This document shows positions 1 to 12,880 of a stretch of 64,000 nt of DNA, one piece after another. This stretch comes from Impatiens glandulifera (lineage: Eukaryota; Streptophyta; Magnoliopsida; Ericales; Balsaminaceae). The first letter of the stretch is position 1. The number at the start of each line of letters is the position of its first letter. The DNA is taken from assembly GCF_907164915.1 (NCBI RefSeq), contig NC_061866.1, positions 40,736,320 through 40,800,319 of the forward strand, read 5' to 3'. The notes beneath the pieces are model-generated. The model searched no databases, had not been told where the DNA came from, and saw only the letters and a list, made by a program, of their open reading frames with translations. The translations under genes and the position numbers were made by a program.

Positions 1-790
1 AAAAAAAAATGTAGATGTGTTTACCTCGGGACAAATTTACGCTAATATGAGAATGTTTATTCTAAGTTAAACTAAATAATATAAAAAGACAAATAACCAA
101 AACAAAAATTCAAAATCATAACAAGATTGGGAGAAAAACCAATCAACTCAATACTCACATTTCAAAGCAATAAGAATCTTCATACTCATATCTCAACACT
201 CATTTTTGTATCCCAAATTTATAATTTTTAAACAATTTCGAGCTATTTAATTTAATTTTATTTTAATTTATACAAGTTCATTTTACCGGTGTTAAAATAA
301 AATTGTATCAATAATTTTCCAAAATAATAAAATTCAGACTCTTTTCCAATAAAACATAATAATACAAACAAATATATAATTAAATAATTAAGCTAAATTA
401 TAAACAATATAAACAATAACAAAATATATATATATATATATTGTTTATATTTGTTTTGCTGATAAAAAAATTAAAAAAAATGATCGGAACTAGCTGGCGA
501 CTGCCTTGTGCGGCCACGAGACATCCGACTACAGTCAGTCGGCCCAGTCAATGCGGAAGGGACCAAGTCAACCATGCAGAAGATAGGCCCACGTGCGGAT
601 CGTGGAGCGCAACTCACATCGCCCATCGTGCATTTGCGGCTGAAGAAGTGCTCAAGATAAAAAAAAAAACGACATCGTTTCATTTAGAGGAGCTTCTTTC
701 TTGCGACCAACAAGTAGTAGTCTTATTTGAAAAACTGATGAGAGTTTATTTTCATCATTTCTTAACCAAATTGTTGTAACTAAAACACGG
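1..790. other. A/T-rich intergenic DNA with a G/C-richer island
   Basis: No gene is supported here. About 480-700 is clearly richer in G and C than its surroundings and contains short open frames on both strands, but these have no recognisable domain and the composition looks like a fragment of a repeat. A short TA run lies near 426-440. Confidence 0.5.
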
Positions 791-1240
791 GAGATGATGT
801 AAATAATAAAATGGCACAGATCTTAACGTGGTTTATCAAAATAAAATTTAACTATGTTCACTTAGAAGGGAGATTATTATTAAGGAGATCATGACAGACA
901 TTACAACATGATAGTCTAAGGTTATGACACGAGTTTATATACCACTTGTTTTTTCCTGAACTATAATAGATATAAAATTGAGACTAGAAGTGATGCTCTC
1001 AAATCAAAGGCTTTAACTTTCTAAAGTGTCCGATTGCACATTTGAATAAGCATCAACTAGATCAACACAAATATTTGTTTGGAGTCTTCAAAATATTGTC
1101 ACAATATTTTCTTGGTTGTATTATCATAACAAAATATCAAATTTCATTTTGTGTTAATCGTATTTCTTCATTTCAAGATTATACACCAAAATATATAGTT
1201 TCTTTTTAATCAATATTATTTTTCCTTGCACTAAACAATT
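791..1240. repeat. Direct repeat, left copy
   Basis: This stretch is repeated in the same orientation at about 1925-2385. Shared landmarks in the same order are a GAGATGA(T/C)GTAAA start, an AACGTG(G/A)TT..CAAAATAAA block, AAGGAGATCA, GATAGTCTAAGGTTATGAC, TTTATATA, TTGCACATTT.AATAAG and TTGTCACAATATTTTC. The copies have diverged by substitutions and small indels. With the tandem array between them they may be the terminal repeats of a small element, but I could not define termini or a target-site duplication. Confidence 0.6.
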
Positions 1241-1379
1241 CAAGGCAATTCAGCAAATATCCACATTGACTTGAATATTTTAAGATGTCCCATATGTATT
1301 AGTCTTCTCTTTTGAGACCTCGATGATGACAATATCTAAAAAACACACAAAAAAACTTGTTGAATATGTCCAAATAGCC

Positions 1380-1800
1380 ATATCAACGATTGTTTTTGCT
1401 CTTACCAACAACTTTAACGGCCCACATAAGCCATGTTGTTTCAGTAGAGCTTGTATCTTGATCTGTCATTCTGTTCCTCCATAATGATCATCTCAACGGT
1501 TATTTCTGCTCCTACCGACAACTTTAGTGATTCCATAAACCATGTTATTTTAGTAGAGCTCGCATCTTGAACTTTCATATTGATTTTTTCAAGAATGATC
1601 ATCTCAGCGATTATTGCTACTTCTACCGACAACTTCAACAACCATATAAGCCATGTTATTTTAGTAGAGCCTGTATCTTGATTTGTCAGATTGTTCCTCG
1701 AAAATGACCATCTCAGCAATTATTTTTGTTCCTTTCGACAATTTCAGCGATCTCATAAGCCTTGTTATTTTAGTAAAGCTCGCATCTTGATCTACTATAG
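1380..1800. repeat. Tandem array, about four units of ~110 bp
   Basis: A unit containing CATAAGCCATGTT, then TAGTAGAGCT and ATCTTGA, then ATGATCATCTCA and CCGACAACTT, recurs at a spacing of 109-111 bp (anchor positions near 1425, 1534, 1645 and 1754). Units are imperfect. The minus-strand open frame at 1441-1719 merely follows this periodicity and is not called a gene. Confidence 0.65.
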
Positions 1801-1924
1801 ACTGAAGTTGTTTCTCCTTGTGAACTTATCGATTTTAATTATTATTGTTGTCATCTCAATTGAAAGAACAAACAATCGAATTAACCTCGTTTTAATACAA
1901 GTTTGTTGTAAAAAAAAATTAAGA

Positions 1925-2385
1925 GAGATGACGTAAACAATAAAATGACATGATTTTAACGTGATTCACCAAAATAAAACATAGTTACGTCCACCTAGAA
2001 AAGATATAATTATTAAGGAGATCAGGATATATATATATATATATCATGATAGTCTAAGGTTATGACATTAGTTTATATAACATTCGATCTCCCCTAAAAC
2101 ATTGACAGATACTGAAGTCAGTTTAAAAGTTCTAAATGAAAAGACTTTAACTTTGTAAAGTGTCTGAGATTGCACATTTAAATAAGTTCCAACTAAGTCA
2201 ACACCAATATCTTGTCTTGAAAGTTCCAAAACATTGTCACAATATTTTCCTAATTGTATTACCATATCAAAATATCAAATTTTTTATGTTAATCTTATTT
2301 CTTTATATCAAAATTATACATAAAAAAAATATAATTTCATTTTCTCAATATTCTTTTTTTTTATCAAATAATTCATTACATCTCA
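1925..2385. repeat. Direct repeat, right copy
   Basis: Right partner of the repeat at about 791-1240. It includes a short TA run (2030-2044) that the left copy lacks. An open frame at 2160-2489 has no recognisable feature and is not called. Confidence 0.6.
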
Positions 2386-2650
2386 TACAAATGATAAAAT
2401 TAAAAAAGATAAATGACCCTCATGCTATAGGGATCATTCCCCTGCACCCTTATAGTACATCAAGGCCGCGATATCACTACGACGATTAAGAAAATATGAA
2501 ATGAGAGTGTTTTATTTTTTATTTTAATATATTGTTGGTGATTTATTAAAAAATGTAAATATTAAATACATATTATTATAAAAAAAATTATTTTATTTAT
2601 ATTTGTATATGTTTGAATCGCACAGAAATTTTCCTAGTTTATTTAATGTT
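2386..2650. other. A/T-rich intergenic DNA
   Basis: Nothing recognised apart from a slightly G/C-richer patch near 2415-2485. Confidence 0.4.
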
Positions 2651-2654
2651 ACTT

Positions 2655-2745
2655 GGGCAATAATAATAAAATGTTCACACTATCTCGTGCGATAAAGGAG
2701 ACCTTACTTTTTATATATGTGTACGTAACAAATTAATTAACATGG
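2655..2745 (+). promoter_or_regulatory. Relic resembling the bHLH92-like promoter
   Basis: The string AATGTTCACACT followed by TCTC..GCG and then AGGAGACCTTA and TATATATG matches, in order and spacing, the region just upstream of the bHLH gene at 9203 (ATGTTCACACT, TCTC, CACGCGCC, AGAAGACCGTTA, TATATA). No bHLH exon follows it. I infer a decayed, promoter-only copy of the bHLH duplication unit. Confidence 0.4.
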
Positions 2746-3261
2746 TCTTTTTGTAAAAAAAAAATACTCGAATTTATTCTCATGATCACTATCATGATCT
2801 TTTATAGTCATTATTCTCGATTAATTAGAGTGTTCTTAACGAGAGTCGAACCGAAAACATGTGATTTTTTAAAATTGCATAAAAGATGACCGAATTTTAT
2901 ATCTTTTATATATTTTAAAACAGTGTAAGCAACTCTCTAATAATTTGATATTCGATCGCGATAATTTTCGTGACATTGACATATTTTTAAGTATCGTTAT
3001 AAAATTTATAATATAAAACTTGTAACTTAAATTTTATATAAATATGTTCAAATTAGTCTAACATGATGTATTTATGAATTTCCACCTAATATTAATAGTT
3101 TAGTAATATATTGCAACATCTTACTGATTAAAAATAAATTTAAAACTGACTTAAAATTCTCAAAGGCCCCCACACTAGACATTAAAAGTTTTTTAATTAT
3201 TTAAAAAAGGTATATTATCTTAAAATATGCTTAAAGCTTTTTCGTATAAAACTAATATTTG
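2746..3261. other. A/T-rich intergenic DNA
   Basis: Nothing recognised. The A/T-rich sequence here separates the promoter relic from the LINE fragment. Confidence 0.4.
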
Positions 3262-3336
3262 TTTATCATCTTTTTGTTTGTTGGAAGAAATTACCTATAT
3301 TTGTTTTTGCAGATGTCCTATTATTGTAACTCATAC

Positions 3337-5065
3337 CACTAGTAGAAAATACACTATCAGAGACGGCCGTCGTTAAAACCCAAATGTTAATGTTAATAAT
3401 TATTAGCGTTTGACAAACAAAATCGTCGACCGTAAATGCTAAAGATTTGGTCGTTAAAAGATTATAATATTTAACCATGGAGATCTTCCCCTAACGCCAA
3501 CATTGATAATCCTTTCTGATTCAATTATTAACGTCGCCATTAGGGGAGGACAACCGATGTTGATGAAAATCGATATTAACGTCGACGTTAGGGGAGCAAA
3601 GCCGACGTTGATATCGTTCTTTATCAACATCGTCCATGAAACTTATTTGGCAAAGACTGTCAGCGATAATATTTGTCGGTGGATCGTTGATAGTCTAAAT
3701 ATTGATTATTAGGGACGACGATAAGATAATGTTGTGGCTAATAATATATAATATCAGCCACTACATTATGCTAACGCCGTCCCTAATAGAGTGGCAAAGA
3801 CGAATCAACGGCGGCGTTATCATGTATCGACGTTAATAACATTAATTAACGTCGGCCTTACCTTAAAGTCAACGCTACTAATATTTTAATATACCCATAA
3901 AGGAATTTATATGTCGATAATATATAATCAAGTAATTAAATAAACAATAGTGATGGACGAATTGAATAGACAATAGACAATTGGCTCTCCTAGGAAATCT
4001 CCATCTTCAATTTCATTTTAACCAATTGAAGATGAAGATTTCCTAGAAGAGATTGATAATCATTGAGAAAATTCATTAAGGAGAAGTTCTTCTAACCAAT
4101 AAATAATCAGACTCTCCTTGGAAATCTCCATTTTCAATTAATTCATTCTAACTAATTGAAGATGATGGATATTTCTAAGAAGAGATTGATGATCATTGAG
4201 AAAGTTCAACCAATGTGCTTATAACCAATAGACAATCAGACTCTCTTGAGAAATCTTTATCTTCAATTTCATTATAACCAATTAAAGATGGAGATTTTGC
4301 GGAAGAGATTTATGATCATTGAGAAAATTCATTAAGGAGAAGCGAGAGAGGAGCGTGCTAAGTGACTGTAAGAATTAGTTTCAACCAATGTGTTTCTAAC
4401 CAATATTCAATCGTGGAGAAATCTTCAAATTTTTTTAACTAGTTGAAGATAGAGATATCTCATAAGAGATTGAGAAGACCCTGATTGGATACTAGTTAGA
4501 AGGAAATCAATAGTTTCACTTATTTGGCAATCTCAAATTTCTTAAGAAGAAACTAGAGAAGAGTGTGCTATTTATAGGCCATGAAACTTATGTGGCAATG
4601 AATATCAGCGACGACATTTTTTGGTATGTCGTTGATAGTGTGAAGACTATTAGGAACGATGGTAACATACTATCGTGGTTAATATTCTAAAGACTATTAG
4701 CCACGACAATAACATAATGTCGTGGCTAATATTATAGATTATTAGCTACGGCATTATGCTATCGTTGTGGATAATATTCTTTTTGAAAATGGCGGAAAAA
4801 TGGTGGGGAAACCTGAATTTTAGTCACGGTGTTCACATTGAAAATCGTCGCTGATAATAATGGCCGGAAAGACAGACTATTATTGACGGCACCGACAAAA
4901 AAATATGTGGCTGATAATATTTATTAACTACGGCGTAACATCGTTGTGACTAATAATTTTTATTAACCACGAGGGTTATGTCGCCGATGCTAATAATTTT
5001 TATTAACCACGACGTAGCATCGTCGTCGCTAGTGTTGGTCACTAAAAACGCTTATTCTATTAGTG
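3337..5065. mobile_element. Non-autonomous CACTA (En/Spm-type) element inserted in the LINE
   Basis: It begins CACTAGTAGAAAATA and ends with the reverse complement of CACTAATAGAATAA, the CACTA-type terminal inverted repeat. The 3 bp flanks are TAC on the left and TGC on the right, one mismatch from the 3 bp target-site duplication expected for this superfamily. Removing the element restores continuity of the LINE frame across the junction. The interior has no transposase. It is full of short subterminal motifs of the ACG(A/T)CG and AACGTCG kind (3365-3860 and 4590-5040), typical of CACTA subterminal repeats, and of diverged copies of an AATCTCCATCTTCAATT-like block in both orientations. Confidence 0.7.
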
Positions 5066-6690
5066 TGCAGATGTGGACTCCATTAATACCATAAAGGAAG
5101 TTCTTAATCAATTCTCAAGTATCATTGGCCTCTACATAAATGAAGAGAAGAGTGTTATTTTTTATGGAGGGTGAATGAAATAACTAAGAAGAATATTTTT
5201 AATGTCATTGGAATCAAAGAGGGTCAACTGCCTATCCGGTACTTGGAAGTGTCTCTCATCCAAATTGCTCAGGATCACACATTGCAGATTGCTAATTGTC
5301 AAAAATTCAATAAACGAATGGGCATCGAAAATCTTATCATATGCAGGAAGAATTGAGTTGGTTACTAAGGTCATAATGGTAAACATTGAATTCTGGGCCC
5401 AACAACTTGATATTCCACATTGATGGACGACTTGAATAGACAATAAACAATCAGGCTTTCCTATAAAATCTCCATCTTCAACTTAATTTTAACCAATTGA
5501 AAATGGAGATTTCCTAGAAGAGATTGATAATCATTGAGAAAATTCATTAAAGAGAATTGTTTCTAACCAATAGATAATCAGGCTCTCCTTGGAAATCTCC
5601 ATTTTCAAATAATTCATTCTAACTAATTGAAGAGGAGGGAGATTTTTAAGAAAAGATTGATGATCATTGAAAAAATTCAACCAATGTGCTTCTAACCAAT
5701 AGATAATTAGACTATCTCGGGCTCCATCTTCAATTTCAGTATAACCAATTGAAGATGGAGATTTCGTGGAAGAGATTGATGATCAATGAGAAAATTCATT
5801 AAGGAGAAAAGAGAGAGGAGTGTTCTTAGTGATTGCATGAATTGGTTTCAACCAATGTGTTTCTAACCAATATTCAATCGTGATCTTCTAAGAAATCTTC
5901 AATTTCCTTTTAACCGGTTGAATCTTCAATCTTCAATCTTCAATTGGATACTAGTTAGAAGGAAATCAATAGTTTCACTTATTTGGAAATCTCAAATTCT
6001 TTAAGAAGAAACCAGAGAAGAGCGTGCTATTTATAGGCCATAAAACTTATTTGGCAATGAATTTCAGCGACGACATTTTTTAGTAGGTCGTTGATAGTGT
6101 GAAGACTATTAGGGACGGCGATAACATAATGTTGTGGTTAATATTCTAAAGAATATTAGCCACGACGATAGCATAATTTCGTGACTAATATTATAGATTA
6201 TTATCCACGGCATTATGATATCGTCGTGACTAATATTCTTTTTTAAAATGGCGAGGAAAGGTGGGGAAACCTGAATTTAGTCATGGTGTTCACATTGAAA
6301 ATTGTCCCTGATAATAATGGCGGGAAAAGGGCGGGAAAGACAGACTATTACCGACGGCACCAATAAAGAAAGACGTGGCTAATAATATTTATTAACCACA
6401 GCGTCACATGCCGTGACTAATAATTTTTATTAACCATGGCAGTTATGTCGCCGACGCTGTTAATTTTTATTAACCACGGTGTAGCATCGCCGTCTCCAGT
6501 GCCTATCTGGTACTTGGGAGTGCATCTCTCGTCCAAACAGCACACATTTCAGATTGCTAATTGAGAAGGTCAAAAATCCAATAAACGGTTAGGCCTCGAA
6601 AAGCTTATCATATGCGGGTAGTATTGAGTTGGTTACTAAGATCATAATGGGCAGCATTGGATTCTAAGCACAATAACTTGTTATTCCTAA
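3951..6690. repeat. Tandem duplication of ~1.47 kb spanning CACTA and LINE sequence
   Basis: The sequence starting TGATGGACGA at 3951 restarts as TGATGGACGA at 5421. Unit 1 (3951-5420) holds the inner CACTA part, the CACTA right end and a LINE segment. Unit 2 (5421 to about 6690) repeats the same order, but lacks the part equivalent to about 5033-5230 (the CACTA right terminus and the first LINE piece). After unit 2 the LINE continues with new sequence. The order of events is therefore LINE insertion, CACTA insertion, tandem duplication, then deletion in unit 2. Confidence 0.75.
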
Positions 6691-8044
6691 AATGGTGATG
6701 TAAAAACTTGCTAAACTAATGAGAGACTTTATTTGGGGCACTAAAGGGAGAGGAGGCAAGAAGGTATAATGGGATGATGTTTGTAAATCCAAGAAAGAAG
6801 GAGGCATCGGTATCAAAAACTACACAGAATTGAACAAAGTGTTAGTTATAAACACTTTTGGGCAATTGCAAAAAAGGAAGATTCGCTTTTGTTCAATTGA
6901 GTACAGGTTCCTGAAAGTGGATAGAAGTATATAGATGTACAAGGTGAAGGAGAACATTTCTTAGTCGTTAAAGAAGATCCTGAAACTAAAACAAAATGTG
7001 GAACTGCTATATCAAGTCAGATTTGGTGATGGTAAGGGCACTCTATTCTGGTATGATTCGTGGTTATGAGATATGAAGTTGGAAACATCTAAATAAGAAG
7101 AAGACATCAGTTGGTAACCGTGTGTGATGTTAAGAAAGGTCAATGCAATGATATTATAAGGTTAAATCTAGATATGGCAAGAATCCTTTATGATGTTAAT
7201 CTTATAACATTTCATGAAAGGCATGATGTGCATTAATGGAAGGTTGAGATCAATAACAAATTTAGCTCTAGTTTGGCATTGGCAATGCATTCGCTCTAGA
7301 AGGCAGATTGTGGAGTGGCGTCACAGTGTATGGTCTTCTAGGATTATACTTAGATATCATATTACGCTTTTGCTTGTTCATAGACATAGACTGGTGACTA
7401 GAGATTGCTTGATCGCTTGAGCAAGTTCATGACTATCCCTAACACTAGTTGTGACCTATGCATTGATTGTGAATAGTCAATCTCTCATTTATTTGGTGAA
7501 TGTAACTTCAATAAAGATCTTTAGGGAAAGTTTCTCAACGGTTTCAGTTTACAAATCCCCTTGTTTGATTGGAGTAGTATAAGAAATTTAGTGCTTTCAA
7601 AGACTAAAGGAAACTCATTTGAGGTCAATTTATTCAAATACTTCTATGGATTTCTTATGTATCATGTTTTGATGGAGAGAAATGCTAAAGTGTTCTCTAG
7701 AACAATGAGAAATGAAGAATAATTTTGGAATGATATTGTTGTTGATGGTTATATCTTATTTACACAATGAGAAGAATTTCAATCACTACAAGGAATTGGA
7801 AGCTTTGTCAAAGATGGGGATGGAGTTTGATGAAGTCACAAAGGAAACAATATTCAAGGTGAGACAGAAATTTATGCTTGGTTGTTGGATTTTTTTAAAA
7901 AAAATGTTGTTTGCTTGATGTATTTTCTTGTGGGTTTGTTTGTATGTTGTATTTTTTCTAAGTGTTGAACTTTTAATTTCTAAGTTTGTTTGCTTATTAG
8001 GACAATGATTGTTTTGTCATAATTTCATAACTAATGTATTTTAT

Positions 8045-8552
8045 TAGAGCGGTCAGATGGGTCAATCCTTGGCGGGGCGAGCCTACCCACTAAAACTCAT
8101 CATTTGACGGGTCAACGGTGGACCGGTCAGCCATCCCGACGGGCTGAAAATCCCTAACCCAACCCAAGGTGGGTTACGGGTTAGGCGGGTCAGCCCGCTG
8201 GTTGTCTCACTACAAATAAAAATCATTAATAATCTAAAGAATAAGAGTTCAAGAACATGATTAAATAGTCATAATACACACCAAACAAAAGTCTTGTCTA
8301 TTATTACTCATTAATTGACCAAATAGTTCAACAAAGTAACTAAAATTTAAAAAATTCATAAAATAGAAATTTTTGCCAACAAAGTAACGGATTAGATTTT
8401 TTTGCCAACCCGCGGGCCAACTCAAGCCCGACCCGCCTAGGCCCTCGACCCGAGCGAGCTGACCCGTGTAGGCCCATTTCCAAATACATTGCTAATATAT
8501 CAACTCAACCCATCTAAATTGTTTGACGGTGCGGACCAACTCAACGGCTCTA
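8045..8552. mobile_element. hAT-like MITE
   Basis: The left end reads TAGAGCGGTCAGATGGG and the right end is the reverse complement of TAGAGCCGTTGAGTTGG, giving a terminal inverted repeat starting TAGAGC. Next to both ends are G/C-rich GGGTCA/GACCCG motifs (8060-8200 and 8405-8480), and the centre is A/T-rich without coding capacity. This is the pattern of plant non-autonomous hAT elements. No clean 8 bp target duplication could be read. Confidence 0.55.
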
Positions 8553-8615
8553 ATCTTTATTCACTTTCGGAATTTTAGTTAAATAAAAATAATCATTTCT
8601 CAAAACAATAAAATA

Positions 8616-8618
<3 letters not shown>

Positions 8619-8694
<76 letters not shown>
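8619..8694. repeat. (TA)n microsatellite
   Basis: An uninterrupted alternating TA run of roughly 75 bp, placed about 0.5 kb upstream of the first bHLH gene. Confidence 0.95.
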
Positions 8695-8696
<2 letters not shown>

Positions 8697-9064
8697 TATA
8701 AGACTAATAATCTTAAGGTGAGTTTTTGAGAATTCTTGATATTTTGAATAAAAAATTTAATTTAAGGAAAAATAATAATTATCTTATTAAAATATCAATT
8801 TAAATAATATAATATTTTAAAATATACACTAATTATATATATTAATGATATTTTATTTGAATTCAATCTAACTCCAACTCATTCCAAAAAGAAAAAATCG
8901 AGTTCCTAGATAATTGATAATTATAGTCCAGACTCCAGTGTGCACACAACCCGAGTATAGAGTATATACATTATTCATTAATGTCCCCACTTCAATTTAA
9001 CACATTTTGTTTCTTTTATTTGTTATTTAACAATTGACCACGTTTTCTTTATAATATTTCCATG

Positions 9065-9140
9065 TGCAATATTAATAATATGTTCACACTGTCTCTTTCA
9101 CGCGCCAAAGAAGACCGTTACTCATATATATATATAAGAA
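9065..9140 (+). promoter_or_regulatory. Promoter of bHLH92-like gene A
   Basis: A block at about 9096-9119 (CACGCGCCAAAGAAGACCG) is conserved almost exactly upstream of paralogue B. It contains GCGCCAAA, the reverse complement of the E2F consensus TTTSSCGC, overlapping ACGCGC, which fits the CAMTA-type MCGCGB motif. A TATA-like run follows at 9125-9136, about 65 bp before the ATG. Conservation beyond the coding part argues for function, but binding is inferred from motif match only. Confidence 0.55.
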
Positions 9141-9202
9141 ATTAACTTTGGCTTGTTATATTCAAAATAAAGTTCCCACGATCGAAATTGAAGAAATTAA
9201 GA

Positions 9203-11827
9203 ATGGAAGAATTCTTCCAATACGATTTCACCACCCCAATTTTTCCGGCGATCCGTACTAACAGCAGCGCTTTCATCCCCTATAATCACCGGACCAACTT
9301 CCCAAGGCTCACCGGCGGCAGCCGGATTAATGTGAATCGCAGAATGGTGGAGTTCTTGAGGAGGACCTGGAGTCCGCCGGCGCCGGCGCCGGCGGAAATG
9401 GAGGTGAGAGAAAGGGGTTATAGGCATATGATTAATGAAAGGATTAGGAGAGAGAAACAAAAGGAAAGCTATTCTACCCTTCGTGGACTGTTACCCAATG
9501 GAACAAAGGTAATGATTAATTTCTTTCAAATTTAATTTTACATGATGTTTTCATGAATTAAATCATAAATTATTATTGTGTATAATAGAATGATAAGAAC
9601 ACGATCGTACAAGTGGCGGCGAAAGAGATTGTGGAGATGGAGAGACGGCGACGGGAACTGGAAAATCAGAACAAAGAGATGGCGGCGCGATTGGGTAAGA
9701 GATTGTGTTCGTTGGATGGAGAAGATGAGGGATCTGTAAGTTATAATAAGAAGATTATGTTGAAAATGGCGAATCCTTCTTCTTCTTGTTCTGGAATTGA
9801 TTCTGTTCTTGAGGTGCTTAGATGTTTAAAGAAGAATGGATTGAAGGCTAAATCTATTCAATCCAATTTCTCTAACAATCAGATTTCAGCTGTTCTTCAC
9901 ATCTTTTCACAGGTAACAAATTATCTCTTTCCTCTGTTCCAAAGTTTTCAAATTTAGGGGCAATTTTGTAATTTACATTTGATGATCGGCCCTTTTAACA
10001 CATTTTTTCTTTCAAATATGAATTATTTTAATCTTGGGAATAATTAAACACTTGAATAGAACAAAATTATATATATATAATCGGTAATAATTTTGAGAGA
10101 TGGAAGATTTAGTTTTTGTTGGAAAATAATTTAAAAAGTATTAATATATAAATAAAATAATAATAATTTTAAATAAAGGATATTTTTTTAATGAATTAAT
10201 TATTTCATATAAAAAAATAATATTTAATTTTTTGAGTTATTTAAATAACTGAAAAACAAACCCTAAATTATAATTTAATTGTATTTTAAAACAAAAGAAA
10301 TTAAAGTGCAGACTCTTAATTTGTGGGTCTAATAAAGTAGATAAAAAACAAATTTAATACTACTTGTAAAAGAATTATCAAATTTAGCCTTCTAATACAA
10401 ATATTCCATTTTAAGAAATTCTTTTCGCATTGTTATATTTGTTACGCAAGACATAATTTGTCTATTTTATATGTATTTATATATATATATATTCAATTAA
10501 TTTTAAACTAATTTTTGTTATACACTTAAATATAAAATTAAATTAACTTATAAAAATTATTTTATATTTATTTCAATTCTTATATTATTTTTCATTGTTT
10601 AATTTGCACTAAATGTTGATTTGAAGTTAAATTAGTTAAAATTCATTTTTCTAATGTATTTTTTAATTTTAGTTTTATCAATTAACTTTTTATTATGTTT
10701 TTTTTTTTAATTTCAGTTTTTTAAATGTTTTGTTGTTTTTTTATTTTTTTAAAAAAATAGCTTTTTATATCAATTATTTTTTTATTAGTTTCTGTTTTTA
10801 TTGTTATTTAGTTTTTATTTTATTTTTTGTTGTTTTAATTTTTTAACTTGTTTCGTTTTTTAATATTAATTATTTCTGTTTTTCTATTAGTTTCAGTTTT
10901 TTATAATTATAAGTTTTAAAATTTCAATTATTTTACTCTCTTTTTATATTTCATTTTTGTACCTATTTTTTTGTTAAGTCATTTTTTATTATTTTAGTTT
11001 TATTCCATTTAACATTTAGTTTGACTTTAAAAAGATATTATTCTTTTTATACAATATTTTAGTTGATATTATTTTTTCTTATATTTATTGTATCTTTTAT
11101 TTTGTTTGTCACTCTATTATATGTATTTGTTTTAAGTTAATTTATATATTTACTTAAACAAATTTTGATTTATTTACAAAAACACGTTGATATGTTTGTA
11201 TTTTTATAAAAAAAAAATGTGTTAATTTAAAATAATACAATTATTTTTTTTAAATAAAAAATATTTTAGTATTTTTATTATTAAATTGGATGATGTTAAC
11301 GGGTGAAATGATGTTTTAATAAGATTAAATTAATAAAAAAAAATCTCAACCGATCCACCAGCTTGAATTAAAAAAATAGAATCATTTCCTCTTATGTTTT
11401 GTACTAATAATCTATTCAACCATAATTGATTTTTTTTAATTTTTTTTTTTTTGTCACTTACTTTATATTGATTAAACTTATTTGAAAACATTTCACAACT
11501 ATTTATTATCCTGCTAGAAACTGCTAAAAAAATACATTTTCAAAAAACTTTTATTTTACATGTCTTTTTTATAGATTATTTTAATAGTTATTCAATTTAT
11601 TGTAAATTTTTTACCAACATAATCAATACTCTTGAATAATAATTATATATATTCATGTTTTGTGTTCAAAATAGGATAAGAAAATTGAAGAAGCCAAAGT
11701 AGCAGTTGAAAAAACATTGATTGAAGTTAAGAGAAAATTCACTCACACTTTCTCAACACAAGAACTTGGCAATTTTACGACGACAAATGAAAGTGAACAC
11801 ATCCAACCAAATCAAATCTACAATTGA
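9203..11827 (+). CDS. bHLH92: bHLH transcription factor, bHLH92-like (copy A)
   Basis: Predicted nuclear DNA-binding regulator. Three exons with consensus GT-AG borders and phase-0 junctions: 9203-9508, 9589-9912 and 11675-11827, giving 260 residues. Exon 1 ends in the basic region and helix 1 (residues about 70-102), with the H-E-R triad in HMINERIRREKQ that predicts E-box binding. Exon 2 opens with the loop and helix 2 (NDKNTIVQVAAKEIVEME) and continues into a coiled-coil and an ACT-like C-terminal region. The motifs NVNRRMVEFLRRTW and REKQKESY match my memory of Arabidopsis bHLH92. The ATG at 9203 was chosen because paralogue B starts at the same residue. Intron 2 is 1762 bp and very T-rich, against 71 bp in copy B. 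Exon 3 encodes a 50-residue tail, twice that of copy B. Arabidopsis bHLH92 is reported as stress-responsive; a similar role here is inference. Confidence 0.85.
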
Positions 11828-12880
11828 GAATTCTAATCGAACCACTCTAAGTTATGTAAATAGGACATAGTTAGTGTATCATATACCATGGTTGCCCATA
11901 AGATACTAATTTTATCCTTTTTGCACCTTGTTTCTTGCAACTACCTCTTATAGTTGATAGGAGCTTGATATATTGAATTATTGAAACTTTTTGAAATAGG
12001 AAAGATTACATCGTTTGGTTAAAAGTCCAATTTTCTATTAAAAGATCTATATTTTATTTGAGGTGCAACAAGAGAGGTCTATTGTTGTATAATATACTAT
12101 TGAATTTAATATTGAAATTAATTATATGATTTCTTTTGAACTTGGAATAAAATCGGTAAAATAGTAAATTGGAATTACAAGTGCAATCTCAAATAATGTG
12201 TGTTTGAAAACTTAAACTAAGAAATTGAAATTCTAATTTTAATGAAATTGAATTTACATGTTTTCTTAAATTATGCTTTATATATTACTCTTTCCTTTTA
12301 AAAATAATTTTAAGACTGTAAATTTGTTGATTTGGTAAGAGGAATAAAAAACGAATAGATAGAAATGGGATATCATATATAGTTCTCTCAAAATCAATGT
12401 TTTATGTTATTCAAGATTTTAGAGATGTTTTTTTTTTCTACTTTCTGAAATTCAAATATGTTAGTTGTAATGGAAGGTAGATTTGAATTTGAATGGATTG
12501 AAGACCAGGGATGAAAATAGATGATTTTGTGTGACATGAATTCATTAGAAAATGGGTATACGTTGGATCATTGTATTTTTAATAAAATACTCTTATTGCG
12601 TCTTCATTTCTTCAATTATCTGATAATTTAATTTGTCAATAAAATACTAAAATATATTTATTTTATTTTAATCAAATTTAAATACAACGAAATAATATAG
12701 AATTTACCGTTCTATTAAGAAAACAGAGATCTTAAGACACGACACTAACACAAATGTTTGAACGGCTCATTTTCCTTTTATAGCTTTTATTATCCAATTT
12801 TCATCCATTCAATAAAGTTAACTTTCAAAATTAAGTTCTGAGCAGTTAATTATTCTCTATTTATGTCTTGTTAAGTAGAA
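11828..12880. other. A/T-rich intergenic DNA
   Basis: 3' flank of the bHLH gene. No gene or clear repeat was recognised. Confidence 0.4.

Larger units (their letters stand above)
3262..8045 (+). mobile_element. Decayed LINE (L1-type) ORF2, interrupted and partly duplicated
   Basis: The + strand carries broken pieces of a plant LINE reverse transcriptase and its C-terminal zf-RVT region. A short piece at 3262-3336 ends with a FADV.LLL-type trace of the RT catalytic box. It resumes at 5066-5420 (SINTIKEVLNQFS, then INEEKSV) and continues from about 6500 to 7915 (LSYAGRIELVTK, KEGGIGIKNY, then a tryptophan-rich zf-RVT region). Many stops and frameshifts separate the pieces, so it is dead. The 5' part is missing, as is usual for LINEs. 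A CACTA-type element (3337-5065) splits the RT, and a tandem duplication repeats part of both. A T-rich stretch at 7920-8045 is the likely 3' UTR. Family assignment comes from remembered plant LINE proteins. Confidence 0.75.
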